Source: Dichetophora obliterata (Eukaryota > Arthropoda > Insecta > Diptera > Sciomyzidae). From it: a stretch of DNA of 64,000 nt. Both the position numbers and the translations under genes were made by a program. Shown one piece after another: positions 43,427-56,033 of the stretch. Under the pieces are notes generated by a model, which saw only the letters and a program-made list of their open reading frames with translations, searched no databases and was not told where the DNA came from. Location: the NCBI GenBank assembly GCA_963920525.1, contig OY986439.1, positions 23,030,819-23,094,818 on the forward strand, written 5' to 3'. Every line of letters begins with the position of its first letter. Within the stretch, counting starts at the first letter, position 1.

Positions 43427-46007
43427 TGTCTATTAATTTTGTAACTTTTAATATCTCGTCTTTGATAGAGGGCAGCAGGAGAATTGAACTTAATAAAATT
43501 CTTGAAGCTTGTAAGTGCAATGTGGCTTTTCTTCAGGAGACGCATTTGAATAGTAGGCATAGGGTTCATCTTGATGGCTATAGTCTTTTGCGAAATGATT
43601 CGCTCCAAGGAGTAGCTATTGCGATTAAAAAAGATATGAAATATGAGACGGTTAGCTTACCTAATATGAAATTGCCTAGCTTGTTTATTTCCATTAAAGT
43701 CAAGATTAGAGGAGCCCTTAAGCAATTGCTTATTGGTTCCATTTATATTCCCACCAATAGCCGATCTGAGTCTCTTTTGGAAGAACTAAATAAAATTGAG
43801 AGTAAGGCCTTGCTCTTCGACGGGGCTATAATCGGAGGTGATATGAATGCAAGAAGTCCTGGCTGGGGTGACAGCTCCTATAATATGAATGGTAAAAATT
43901 TTGAAAAATGGCAGTGCCTTAACTTCCCGTCCTTGATCAATGTTACTCCAGCGACTCCCACCTTTCCTAGAAGTGCGTCTTTCTTGGATCACTTCCTGAT
44001 TTCGTCACATCTGACTAATTTGTTAGTTAATAATTTTACCTTGCAAACCCTTCCGACTTTTTCGGACTACTTTCCTGTCCTGCTTAATATCAATATAGAA
44101 GCAGTGGAGGTTCCTGTTTTGGAATTTGACTCTGGAAAATCTTTTAAAAATACAGATTGGTCACTCTTCAGAGAGGATCTGGATGATGAGTTGTTACACA
44201 GCTTTCTTCCTCATTCTTTTAATCTTACGAATGTTGATATTGGCTTTTACATCAACTCCTTTAACAAAATTTTATTAGAAATGCTTGATAAACATTCTGA
44301 GAGGGCCAGAGTTTGTTTCAAAAAATACAAAAATCTTCTTAAGGACATAGAAAATCTTTTCAAAATAAAACATGTATGGCAGAAACAGTTGAAACGTATC
44401 TACCACTATAATTCTAACAGAAGGAGCAGAGATTATATTGATTTGTCAGGAAGGGTGGCTCTATTAAAGAAAATAATCTCCGATAAAGTCAGAATTTGGC
44501 TCAATTTACAGTTTAGAAAGAGACTGGAGGGAATTGTCCCAGGTCCTCACGCCTTTAAGGAGGTGTTTAGAATGATTGGAAGAAGGAAGAACTTTTGTGG
44601 GTTGTTAATAATGGAAACACCATTACTGGAGAGCAGGAAATAGTCTTGGAATTTGAAAACTATTTTAAATCAGTTTTTCAGGAAAAGATTCCAAGCTATG
44701 ATAATATTCTTGTGAATGAGGTTAGAGACACGGTCCGGTCGGCTAGAGCTCTTAAGCCTCAAAGTATTTACATTTTTGATAACAGCCTTTCGGCGATATC
44801 GCCTCCTTCTGACGCAATTTTTACTTCTCAAGTGGAAATCGCAGAAATTTTACATAGTGTGAAGGCTAAGAGATCTAGTGGCCCGGACTTGATCTCTAAC
44901 TATGCACTGAAAAAGATTTCACTGAATGCAATCAAATTCCTTACAATCGTTTTCAACAACTGTATTAACAATGGCTATTTCCTTTCCTTATGGAAAAAGC
45001 AAGAGTTCTTCCTTTGTTAAAAAAACCCAATATTTTTCTTTTAAACAACTTTCGACCTATCTCACTTTTGTCCAATGTGGGCAAAATATTTGAAAGAGTG
45101 ATAATGGCTAGATTGGAGTCTCCTGAAGTTATTCCTGTTGAGTACATCTCAGATTTGCAATTTGGTTTTAAGAAAAAGCATTCCACGGTTCATGCATTAC
45201 TAAAAGTGCATAATGATATTACGATCGGACTCAGGGAAAAAAATGCACGGTGGCGTGTTCACTTGATGTGGAAAAAGTATTTGATAACGTCTGGAGGGAG
45301 GGATTATTATTTAAAATTATCAGATTGAATTTTCCAACTCAAATCTTCCATATTTTGGATAGTTTTTTAACGGGAAATTTTTTATTCAAATACAAGGAAC
45401 CTCTTCTAACACCTGTGATACGCTAAGTGGGGTTGCTCAAGGTTCGGCAATGGGTCCTAAACTTTTTAACATTTTTATGCACGACTTCCCCCACGTTAAT
45501 GAATTCAATGACTTAACTGCCTCTACAGGATTACTGTTTGCGGATGATACCCTTGTTTACGCCAAAGACGACTATCCGCTAATGGCACTAAGAAAACTTG
45601 AAAACCATGTTGACAAAATAAATATTTTCTACAAAAAATGGGGAATAAATATCAATAATCTTAAAAATGATTGCATTTGCTTTAGAAACGCTAGTGGCAA
45701 GGGCAAGGAAGGGGTGGTGGGAGAGAGCCGCAATCTATCAATGCGTATAGATAACAATTTGGTGTCTTTCAAAAATAACATGAAATATCTTGGGGTAAAT
45801 TTTAGTGTTTTGTTAAAGTTTAACCAGCATGCAAGGAGTAGTATTGACAAGGCCAGGAAAGTTTCTAACATTCTTATGCCACTTCTTTATAGCAATAGCT
45901 TGCAAAGGAAAACCAAACTCCTTCTTTACAAAACCCTCATTAGACCGGTGCTACTATATGCTGTTTTTCGATCTCACCAACGGTTGCTGGTGAAATGGAA
46001 AAGTTAG
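43426..46007 (+). pseudogene. LINE ORF2 endonuclease/RT, frameshifted
   Basis: An intact 405-codon segment (43426-44643) holds the APE endonuclease: NISSL, FLQETHL, IIGGDMNARSPGWG and SFLDHFL. Then frame changes occur near 44600-44640, 45000, 45250 and 45330-45450. RT motifs are scattered over the frames: FRPISLLSNVGKIFER, FGFKKKHSTVHAL, GVAQGSAMGPKLF (only partly in frame) and LFADDTLVYA near 45535. Remnants of the thumb run to about 46007 and weaker similarity to about 46330. Not functional. Confidence 0.8.
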
Positions 46008-47665
46008 AGAGGAGGGTCCTCAGATTATGCGTCAATTTGAATCTAGAAATAAAAGGGTCTCGAACATATCGTTGTATTGTATATAGAAGCGAGTGTTTTA
46101 CCAATTATAAGTTATGCGACATCACTAATGAAAAGATTCATTTTTAATATGAGCCTTTCTGAGAATGAGATCGTCAGGGAGGTCTACTCCTCACAGTCAG
46201 AGCCTTTCTGAGTGGCATTCTTTGCCTTACCAGTCTCCAAATGGAGTGATGATGGAAGATCTCGATTCTAGCCCTGATGGATCGCCCTTACCTTACTTTT
46301 TGAAAGCCCTTCCAGGACATAACCGGGGATAAATTTTGTTTCTTTTGACTTCATCTTATTTAAGTTCGTCTTTAGAATATTTTTAAAGAAAACACAAAAC
46401 CTACTTTTTATTATTATTCGTATTTATATTTTGCTAAAACTCAAGTACCTGACTTATTATTTAATAGATACTTGCCTTATTGTTCTGTACGATGAATACC
46501 GTAAGATTAAAAAAAACTACTAAAGAGAAATATGTAATTATAGATTTACCTTATATATTTACAGTTATTTATATATAACTTTAACTGAATTTTTGAATTT
46601 TAAATTTATTAACTACATGTTTAAACATTTTTTTTCTTCAAAATTAAGTAATGGTTCCCACGAGGAAACATAATTGCTGTTCATGTTTCAATCTTTATAC
46701 TTTTCTAATATTGCACTATTGATTTTATTCAACGACTTTGCTTTGTTAAAACTTTATGTTACGAATGCTTATCGTATTTATTTGATTGTAATTGTTACAC
46801 AATTTTGATGTGTATTCGTTTTTAACTTTAAAGTTATACTGCTGAACTGTCTTATCCATTATTGTACTCTGTTACTCATAGCAATCTTAACCGAGGAAGT
46901 AGCAACGACTTTGTATTGCATAAAGTAGATCTAATTTTAGCATGCCAAACTGCCACGGTCATGTTGGTCGTTGTCTCACTCTTTCTTATGTTAGTTTTTA
47001 GAAAATTTGTATATACAATGGAATGACATTCGTCAGATGCTATAAATTTATTACTCAGTGAGCAGGAGTAAACTTGTCAATATGATGATATTAGCCATGT
47101 GGCATTCAGTTTGTTAATGTACTTAATAAAGTAACCGATTGTGCAGGCCATACTATAATAGCCACTAAGTTTACAATTAAGCAATTGTTTGTATCCTCTT
47201 GTATTATCGGTTTGTATAAGACTCAATAAAGTACTACTACTATATTTTGAAGCTAATTTTTTTATATTTACCTAAAATTGTGATGGCTTGGAATATTTAA
47301 AGCAAAAAAAATAAAAAAAAATTTTCAAAACAATTAATATTAGTATTTTTAATTGATGTTAACTCTTCGGCAGCTAAAAAATAATGAAGTCTATCCGTCA
47401 TGTGCGATGTGTGTGAGGGCCACGAAAAAATTCCCGTTACTTTATCGAATTACATGTACGTCCGTCATGTAGTATCGTTTGAGGGGCCCTAATGACATTA
47501 CAAAGCGAACGCAACTTTAAGCAATTGTGAATGTTTCGGTAACACACCAAAACAATAGTGAATTTCCGCTGACAGCTTACAAAGAAAACAAATAATTTGC
47601 TAAGGCTTTTAAACGATTTTTTGTGAAAAATGCCGGTTTAAACCAAAAATTGCTACTTATAAATA

Positions 47666-48680
47666 ATGGAAAGTACTGGTGATCAACTGATATTAGCTAC
47701 TGGTGGCTACGATCATACCATCAAACTGTGGCAGGCGCACACCGGTAACTGCATTCGCACGATGCGCTTTGTCGAGACATCGGTAAGTGGCCGCAAAACA
47801 TTTTTATGCCACAAGAAGAAACAAACTAATGCACTTAAATATATCACAGCAAGTGAACGCCTTGGATCGTACGCCTGATAAGTCACGTCTGGCCGCCTGT
47901 GGCTATCAATGTATACGTCTCTATGACATGGAGTCCAACTGCACGGTGCCCGTCATCAATTTTGAGGGTGTGCAGAAGAATGTAACACGTCTGGGCTTTC
48001 AGGAGGATGGTAATTGGATGTTTACTGCCGGTGAAGATCATCGCGTTCGTATTTGGGATATGCTTTCGTCGGCGCCACATTGCTCGCGAGTCTTCGATTG
48101 CCAGGCTCCCGTCAATGCTGCCTGTCTGCATCCCAACCAGGTGGAAATTGCAATGGGTTCACAGAATGGTGGTGTCTATTTGTGGGATGTCAAGTCTGAG
48201 AATCACGATCAACTGATACCTGAAGTAGATGCCTCCATACAGGATATAGCCATTTCACCGGATGGCCAGTACATGGCTGCTGTAAATAATAAAGGCAACT
48301 GCTATATCTGGTCACTGAGCTCGACACCTAATCAAAAGCTAAGCACTTTACAGCCCAAACTCAAGATATCGGCGCACAAGCGTTATGTGCTACGCTGCAA
48401 ATTCAGTCCTGACTCACGTCTGCTGGTGACGACATCAGGCGATGGCACTGCGCGCATTTGGAAAACTGATGACTTTTCAATGTGGCGCGAGTTGTGCGTC
48501 GAAAACTATTGGGTTTGGGATGCAGCGTTTAGCGCCGATTCTAAGTATCTCTTCACAGCCTCATCCGATGGCATAGCGCGACTTTGGAAGCTGCATACGA
48601 AGACACCAGAACGCAAGTATACCGGTCACACCAAGGCGATAACAGCGCTTTCATTCAAGGATGAAATAGTTGCAGAATAG
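47666..48680 (+). CDS. Lst8: Lst8: WD40 subunit of TORC1/TORC2 (315 aa)
   Basis: Two coding exons, 47666-47782 and 47850-48680, joined in phase 0 across a 67-bp GT-AG intron (GTAAGT ... CACAG). The product is a seven-bladed WD40 propeller: LILATGGYDHTIKLWQ opens the first blade, and later blades show FTAGEDHRVRIWD, GGVYLWDV, GNCYIWSL, DGTARIWK and DGIARLWK. The length matches fly and mammalian LST8 (about 313-326). Lst8 binds the TOR kinase domain and stabilises the complexes controlling growth and nutrient response. A polyadenylation signal AATAAA follows at 48687-48692. A transposon-filled MITE ends 176 bp upstream, so the promoter and 5' UTR are short or partly within repeat DNA. Confidence 0.95.
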
Positions 48681-48971
48681 TTTTAGAATAAAAAGTTCAC
48701 TACTTGCTATTTTATAATTTTTTATTCATTTTATTTTAAAGACGCAAGCAAAATGCTCACAAAAACTTTAAAACATACAAATATAAAGAAATATATAAAT
48801 AATAATGTTTAATATAATTATAGTAAAGCATACCAAACAAAACAAAGCAATACAAAAAAAATTAAAAACATGTGATGCAACGCATACAAAATAGTTGAAT
48901 ACATAATCACAAAGCTAACAAAAAAATTAAATTAGCTGCCTGGAAGTTGCATAAAAATTGGCTACCAGCAG
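48681..48971. other. Convergent 3' region of Lst8 and Gga
   Basis: 291 bp between the two stop codons. AATAAA on the plus strand at 48687 (Lst8), and its minus-strand equivalent TTTATT at 48721-48726 could serve Gga, so the two transcripts probably overlap or nearly touch at their 3' ends. Confidence 0.5.
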
Positions 48972-51378
48972 CTAATCAACGTATGGAATGTCTTTGGCAA
49001 CGAGTGACTCCTTGATAGGATCAGGATCATCGCCAGATTTATAGCCCACAATGCAGGTGATATCAATTGCTTTGCCAGTAGGATTTAAAAGAAGCATAAC
49101 TTGATTGATGGGCGCTGGAGGACGAAAGGGTTTATAAGGCGACATGGTAAATGCTGTAGGCGGCAAAAGGCGCACCTTGCTGGGCTAAAACGAAAATAAA
49201 AAATAGCAATGCAAAAACTTTTCATACACGACTTGGCAGCTAATAAACTCACCTTCTTGACGCTGGCCTCAAATTGAAAATCTTTAATTGGCATTTTACT
49301 CTTATTGATCACCGAAATAACAACAACCGAAACATGACGACTAGGAATATTTTCGGTAAAATTAAAAGTTACTTTAACATCATCATCATCCAGCAACAAG
49401 CGTTCCTCTGCCGTTGGCACAACATCGTCCAAATTAATCTCGATGTCGGACAAATGCTTAAAAGGTAGTTCGGTTTGACTTGAAGTCAAAGTGGAGGTGG
49501 TCTTTTCAGCGGCAGCTACTGCAACACCTTCAACACTTGGCTCAATTATCGTCTCATCTTCACCATTGGAGAGCATTAGAACATCTTGATCCGCTACGTA
49601 AGGTTTTTTCGTTGTAGGCAGGCTGTTAAGCGTAGACTGCTTTGCAGCAATATTATTAGATAACGGTGTTGTGTGAATAGTCTGAGCTGCCGCCGCTTTA
49701 TTTTGAGGAGATTTTGGTTCCACCATCCTTTCTTTAACCAAATCATTGAGCGTCAACTTCTCAGGATCTCTAGTAAGGAAAATAGTTATAAAATTTTTGT
49801 TTTTAAAACAATTGCATGCAAATTGCTTTTTCTTACCTTTTAAAACTATTAATACGCTCTGCAGTCGGAAGACTCATTTGAAATAGCTCTTCGCTCATTT
49901 TATCAATTTCGGGCAAGTCTCTGAATGGCCGTTTTTCGTTGCTGGCTTGAGTCGCAGACGCTTGAGGTGCAGGCACATTGAGCACTGCAGGAAAAATTGG
50001 AACATTGTTGAGCAAATCGAAGCTACCGAGCAGTTCTACTGTTGATGTTTCAGCAGCCGCTTGTGTGGAAACGCTATCATTGCCAAAAATTTCCGTCAGC
50101 TCATCGAGTGGATTTGTTTTGGCGGCGACATCTACTGTGGGAACCTCTGTGCCAAGTGCATTGGTGGCAGGCAAATCACTGAGCAATTCTGTTAAAAGAT
50201 CTGTATTAAATTTTGAGCTTGAATTTGCTGCAACTTCGTTCGATTCGTCACTCGTTGGTGGATACACAATAGTTTGCTTATAACGCTTCAAGACCGCCTG
50301 CAACGAGTCACTAGTTTCCAAAGCATCACCTAGAATATGGAAAAATTATCACCGATCACTTCTTACAAAGCTTACGCTAGTTACCAAGTAGCTCGTTCTC
50401 TGTGTTCTCGTCCAGCAATTTTGGCATGTACATCACTATCGGCTTGTGTTTCTTGCCATTCAAATAAAGCTCACGTATCAAATTCAAGTTGTCCTCCGTG
50501 GTTTTGTTGCCCTCTGCTTCGTACGAGTCCAGCATTTGATTGAGCAGCGTAACTATGGTTTGCACCTCATCCAATTCCATTTTATGCTGCAGTGTCCGTT
50601 GAGTGCGTTTCGCATCCTGTATGGCAAATGTATTACAAGCCTATCAAATTGCATCTTCTGACTCACCTGGTCCACGCGATGCTGTATAAGTAAATTGGCA
50701 CGTACTAAATTTTCCCGATCGCCGCTATGCAATAGCTCCTGCAGTAGCTGTCCATCGATGCCAAGCGTATTTTCGTTGCGTTTTGTCTCTGCGTTTGGCG
50801 CAGCCAGTGCATGTTCGATGACGCCCTCCTCTTTCTTAAGCATGTCGTAGACTTCGCGTATCTTGGTTTTCTGTGGAAAGTCTGTTGTCCAAAGTAGTAG
50901 GCAGTCAGTTATTCGTTTTTTAATTGCAACCGGCGTTTTGGCCCCATCGTATTTGACAGAAACCAAACGTATCAAATCGTTAAGAAAACGAAATCTGGCT
51001 ACTTCATTTTGGAAGCTGCTGCCACAGTTTGTCATGCATTCCTCTAACAACTGTAACCATTAATCATTCTACTCATTACACCTCTTCTTGTCACCGAAAT
51101 GTTATCTGACACCTACCGCAATTGCTCTTATCGCCTCCGTTTCGTTAACTCCACGTATTTTGGTCAGTATTAATTCGAGTGCTTTCTCGATTAGCTGTGC
51201 ATCGCTGCGTACTACCATACAGAACAATTCTACACCCAAGTCGTCAGCAGTATCCTTGGCTGGGTTCGTAGCTCGATCTTAAAACCAGATCATACAAAAG
51301 GGTTTCACTTGTGTTTGTTTTAAGCTTAGCGGCAGGCTTACCTAACATCATTTTCAATATATTTTCCTCCGTAGTCAT
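48972..51378 (-). CDS. Gga: GGA clathrin adaptor, seven coding exons (678 aa)
   Basis: Exons on the minus strand: 51342-51378, 51117-51277, 50667-51050, 50385-50616, 49837-50329, 49253-49769 and 48972-49184. All introns are GT-AG and the frame is kept (2037 nt). The N-terminal VHS domain covers exons 1-3 (RATNPAK near residue 14; RFLNDLIRLVSVKY; ITDCLLLWTTDFP). The GAT region is in exons 3-4 (RENLVRANLLIQHRVDQ; ELDEVQTIVTLLNQML). The hinge is Ser/Thr/acidic with LLSDLPA and LLGSFDLL clathrin/adaptor-type motifs. The C-terminal GAE ear is in exons 6-7 (NKSKMPIKDFQFEASV; FRPPAPINQVMLLLNP). GGAs are Arf-dependent adaptors that sort cargo from the trans-Golgi network to endosomes. Length and order fit the family. 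Confidence 0.93.
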
Positions 51379-52188
51379 TTCGAGCAAGTTTTAAGTCGCT
51401 TACCCGAAGCGGAAAGTTGATGTTTGAAATTATTTATAGAAAAAATTGGATTTTTGCAATCACAAAATTATTTTTCGCCCTACACACCTTTATCAATTTT
51501 TTTCACAATTGCTGACTGACTGCCAAAAATTATTCACAATACGTACAGTGAATGGATATTCACAGTGGGTAAAAATAGTACATTATAAATAAAGCCAATT
51601 TCACACTTATGGAAACAACCAGAGATGGTCGTAGTGCACTAAATTTGAAGTTTTAGCTAACATGTGTAGCACATGTAAGGTTGCCAGTAATATGTAAAAA
51701 TCCCATTCGTGGTAATTTTTGATTGGTCTTGGGGAATTTTTTTTAGGAATTCCCAAGGTATTTTTGTTAAACAAAAGAGTATTAAAAAAAGTGTTTTAAA
51801 TTTTCACGTTGCAGACGCAACAGATAGAAAAAGACACCGGTTCTAACTAAAAATAAGTCAAAAGTTCCCTCCCTCTTATAGGTGAAATGATAACCATTTT
51901 CAAGGTTCAATACTCCACTGTGCAATGGTTGCTTAACCAGAACTTGGTGAAATTAATATTATTTTTTAGCTATCGTATGGTAAGCTTACTCTTGGTTAAG
52001 AGCTAGACTAACCGAACATTGAGTAAGCGGCCCTTAAAGTTATCCATTAAGCTATCAATTAAAATTTAATTAATCAAATGAAAGTGAAAAAAGGATAATT
52101 CTGTGCTATAATAATTATGTTAATTTAATTGTTTTGTTATTGAGCCTTACCAATAGTCAAGCCTTAGTTTGACCAATTTAATGCCTAC
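51379..52188. other. Gga upstream region with a repeat fragment
   Basis: Contains the Gga promoter and 5' UTR, with no core element I can name. At 51679-51770 is a fragment of the left end of the 6922-8036 element (GGTTGCCA, AAAATCCCATT, GTGGTAATTTTTGATTG). Otherwise AT-rich. Confidence 0.5.
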
Positions 52189-53777
52189 ACAGAGCCAAAA
52201 ACCACCACATAAAATCAATAAGATCACCTAATTGAGCTATTTTATTAGGTTTTCTTATTAATACTACCAAATAATAAGAATATTCCATTGAGAAATCTAT
52301 TTAATCCCATAGAAAAAATCTTATTAAAAATTTACAACTACTACCAAACATTTTTTAATAAGATTTCTTATCAAATTAATCAGATGATGTGGTAATCTTA
52401 TTAATAGTTTACTTTAATAAGAAAATCTTTTTTTGACTCTCCAAAGTTTAAGAAGAGACCAATTTAAATAAATAAGAACGTCTTTTGATCTGTTTTTATA
52501 AAATTTTCTTATTAAACACCCTTTTAAGAAGTTCATAACGGTGAAAATGCTACTTATTCTTTGCTTTAGCTTTCAGTCGTAATTGTGAAGTGAATTCATG
52601 AAGTTTATGTGCATTTTATGGATTTAATCTATTTAAAGTAAAATAAAAATATGTGAATGAATAATGATACTTTTGTATTTTGAGGAAGAAATAAGGGATA
52701 CAACATCCAGAGAAATGTTAACATTTTTGTACAAGGACGAGGTTTCAAAAGGTTGAAAATTACACAATATATTAAATCTAACTTCGCGTTAACTTTTCTT
52801 TATTCTTAAATTCTAAGGATTGTATAGCGTGTTTGCTTCTATACTCTGTTCTTCATTCTAGTCCCTGTATAAAAGTGTACAAACCCACGATTGCTGATGC
52901 ACAGGAAGACTTTGTGGTCCATGTATTAACACCAAATGACCTCGTGCCAAGACTGGAAGTATTTAGAAAAGATTTTTTTTTGAGCGAAATGAAAGCCTTC
53001 AGCCAAGAAGTATCGTCGTTGGAACAAATATACACGATTTAAAGGAGTTCAACGTGTATTGCGATGGTATTAAATAAAAATATTGTTCTTTTACTAAGTG
53101 TTTAGACATTATTATAAAATAATGCCACGTTTACAAAATCCAGTACTCACAAAGAAGCAAGCTAGTTCGGACATTTTTAGTACAATATTTCTTTGAAATA
53201 AAATCTGAAAAAGTTTCATCCGTATCAAATCTTTTAAGCAAGTTAAATTCATAATAAATTATTTCAAAAATGTCTAAACTGTCTTGCTCTTATGTGATAA
53301 CTACTTTTCAGGGTACTTTACATATACAAATTTTATTTCCTAATAAATTGTAATAAACCATCAAAATGTCCTTTTATTTAATATTACAGGCAATTAAAAG
53401 TATATTTCTAGGTAAAAGGTTAATAAGATTCCGTTTTGATTCAAAAATATTTCCTTATTAAAATTTAAAAAGAAATCCTATTAAATCAATAAGATGTCCT
53501 TGTTAAATTTCAAAAATAAATCTTATTAAATCTTTAAGATTTCTTCTTAAAAACCAAGAAGTATTGATAAGATTTTATTATTATTTTTAAAAGTGTTCTT
53601 ATAAAAAACAATAAGATTCTTCTTAAAATTATGTGATTTGCCTAATAAAAAAAATCATAGTTTTAATAACATTTTCTCTATGGTTTTTCTCTATTTAATA
53701 AGACAATCTTCTTGGATGAAAACCATAGAGAAATCTTATTGATTTTCTTCTATTTCATTAGGTTGTTTTGGCTCTGT
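52189..53777. mobile_element. 1.6-kb TIR element with AATAAGAT-rich arms
   Basis: The left end ACAGAGCCAAAA (52189 on) is inverted at the right end (TTTTGGCTCTGT, to 53777). Both arms, 300-500 bp each, are filled with words such as CTTATTAA, AATAAGAT and ATCAATAAGAT in many variants, so they can pair imperfectly over long distances. A unique core (about 52560-53330) holds a small open frame. The target duplication is uncertain. Confidence 0.65.
52833..53042 (+). pseudogene. Possible exon fragment inside TIR element
   Basis: An open frame of 69 codons whose segment KVYKPTIADAQEDFVVHV plus LTPNDLVPRLEVFRK looks protein-like, ending IYTI at 53042. The first residues overlap a pyrimidine-rich stretch with AG (TTCTAG at 52855-52860), so an exon start near 52861 is plausible. 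The protein is not recognised. It lies in the centre of a TIR element, so it may be a captured or element-encoded exon. Confidence 0.35.
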
Positions 53778-53780
53778 ATA

Positions 53781-53856
53781 CTCTGAATTTAGTGTGAGCA
53801 TTTTTGACATTAATTCTATAGAATTTGTTGTCAAAAAGCTTACACTAAATTTAGAG
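53781..53856. repeat. 76-bp foldback, ~28-bp stem
   Basis: CTCTGAATTTAGTGTGAGC (53781 on) pairs with GCTTACACTAAATTTAGAG (to 53856), with a few mismatches, continuing through TTTTTGACA / TGTCAAAAA. It sits 3 bp from the end of the preceding element. Confidence 0.75.
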
Positions 53857-54371
53857 TCGAACACAAAATGACTATTGATGTGGCCCTTTAAGTAAAATAA
53901 TATAGTAAGTTTTGTTTTATTCTTTTGTAAACATCATATCAAATAATCACAAAAAAAGTCAATTTACGAAAAATAAAAATAGTAACGGAAAACTTTGAGA
54001 AAATAACGATTTTATGCACGCAAATATTTTACTTTTACATACAAATAGCTATAAAATATGAAATAATCAACGAATTTTATTTATTTTAAATTTATGTGGA
54101 AACTTTGAATATTACCTTTATAAAATAATACCTTAACCATGAATATCGATTTTAAGCTAAGAAAAATAAAGCCAGTTTTCAAAGATATATATAAAAAAAA
54201 TTCTTAATATTCCGATTTTTCCCTACGCCATTCTTATTTTTATTAAAGGAACTTCACGAATCCATTGTCATATTGTGGCGGCCCAGAAATCGTAGTCTTC
54301 CAATTATTGCTCATGAATTGCCGAGCATAGACGAGCATCAAGTCATTTAAAAAACCAACAAATCGGATTTA
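53857..54371. other. Non-coding AT-rich DNA
   Basis: No gene or clear element. Confidence 0.45.
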
Positions 54372-56033
54372 ACCCCAGCTAGAATAGTAACTGTTACATA
54401 CGGCGTATATAACACGAGCGGTCACACGATTTGCGTTACGCCCATATAAAGTTTTTCATACAAAACTTGTGACCATTGTTCAAGCGATCAAAATGTCACA
54501 AGGTTTGCATCTCTGATTCTCATTGGTGTGATCTGGCATCCCTTTCAGCCACCCATGTTTTTACAATGAGAAAAATATATAGCTAAACTGCTCACATCAA
54601 TTATAAATTCAGCTGTGCGCTATCCTCTCCTCTCCCTACGCCGCTATGTCAAACCTTGAAAAGAAAAATTATTAAATTTCTTATGCACTATTGTAAATTT
54701 AATTTCAAAAACTTCCATTTGACTGCACCGCTTTGTGTTGCATGGTTATTTTGCTTGTTGAATTTATTTTTTGACCGCCAAAGAGCTAGAATTACAAACA
54801 CATATAACTTTCCTTGTTTCCCATGAAATGACAGCGTAAGAGTGTATTAGTGAACTCCAAATTTTGTTTCGTTGTATATGTAAACTTGTTACAGCTGTCT
54901 AGCAGGGACCCCCCAGCTAGACACGTAACTGTTAGATAACGTGTTATTTAACACGAGTGCTAACACGCTTCGTGTTATTTCCCCTTAAAAAATCCATACA
55001 AAACTTTATTTGTTCTAGAGGTAGGTAAAAGTATAACAAGGTTTGCATCTCTGACTCTCATATGTGTGATCTGGCATCTCAGTCTGCCATCCATGTTTTA
55101 TCCATTAGAAAAATTTATACATGAACTGCTCACACCAATTACATTTTCAGCGTACTCACTTCTCCCCCTAGCAGTTCTATCATGCCCAACCCTAATGCCT
55201 TGGTTATGCTAGCCAAACATGATTGCCGAACATTTTTTGTTGTTATTGTTTCACGTATAAAATGAAAAAATTATCTTTTTCTCATATTCATTTTCTCGCT
55301 CTCGGACCGAACATTTTGATTGCTGATTGAAACGCCAAACATGCCGAACTTTCCAGTGTTGGCTGTAGTCATTTTGTATAATACCATCAAAAAAGTATTA
55401 GAAAGTGAAGTTGATTGTGTCTTCAAGTAACCCTTAACATAAACAGCTAGCTAACATGTCAGATATATGCAAACCATTTTGTTTAAGATATTATAATAAA
55501 AATTCAGAGTAAGTAATATCTATATAAAAATACACGTTTTTTATCAACACCAGCAATGGCAGCAGCAGTTTGTACATGCATATTTGAAAATGTGCAAATA
55601 GGAATAATTGATTTTCTTGGTGAATTGGATTACCCAGGAATCTATTTAGTTTCCTGAAAAGAAAAATTTTTTAATTTTTTATTTGATTAATACAATTTGT
55701 AAACTTCCTTTAGATTGCACGGCTCTTTGTTACAGTCACACTTATGATACCACCATCCAAAAGCTTATGTTGCTTGATGATTTATATCTGCTGCTGCTGA
55801 GACGTTGCACGTGGTGTTTAAAACTGCGATAGCATTGATTTTTGAAAAAAATTAAATTTTATTTGAAAATGAACGTCAAAAATTAACACCGATCACTTTG
55901 ATATGTTGGTTTATATTTTTGGTCTTGCAGTACATTTTAAGCGAGCACAAAAGTAAGATATACAAATATGACAACTTTCCTTGTTCAACATAAGCTAATA
56001 ACATAGGAATGTGTTAGTGAACACAAAATATTA

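Larger units (their letters stand above)
42825..47240 (+). mobile_element. Jockey-superfamily LINE, 5' truncated, decayed
   Basis: The boundaries are fixed by a 13-bp target duplication, TATATTTTGAAGC, at 42812-42824 and 47241-47253. It contains the C-terminal half of ORF1, a broken ORF2 and about 0.9 kb of 3' sequence ending in ACTACTACTA rather than poly(A). Gag fingers and the RT style place it in the Jockey superfamily (Jockey/I neighbourhood; exact clade uncertain). It inserted into a MITE. Confidence 0.85.
42557..47489. mobile_element. ~0.5-kb MITE split by a LINE
   Basis: Ends GGGCCCCTCAAACAATACTA (42557 on) and TAGTATCGTTTGAGGGGCCC (to 47489) are inverted with one mismatch over 24 bp. 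TA flanks each side. Related subterminal words CATGTAGTATC / CATGTAGTTCCG occur at 42602 and 42700, and ACATGTCCATCC is inverted at 42642. Removing the nested LINE and one copy of its target duplication leaves about 504 bp, so the host element is a MITE. Its right end is 176 bp upstream of the Lst8 start codon. Confidence 0.8.

Noticed and set aside
51960..53900. GGCCCTTAAAG / GGCCCTTTAAG words as TIR of a larger element
   Set aside because: They are in the same orientation and short; no inverted pairing or target duplication could be shown.
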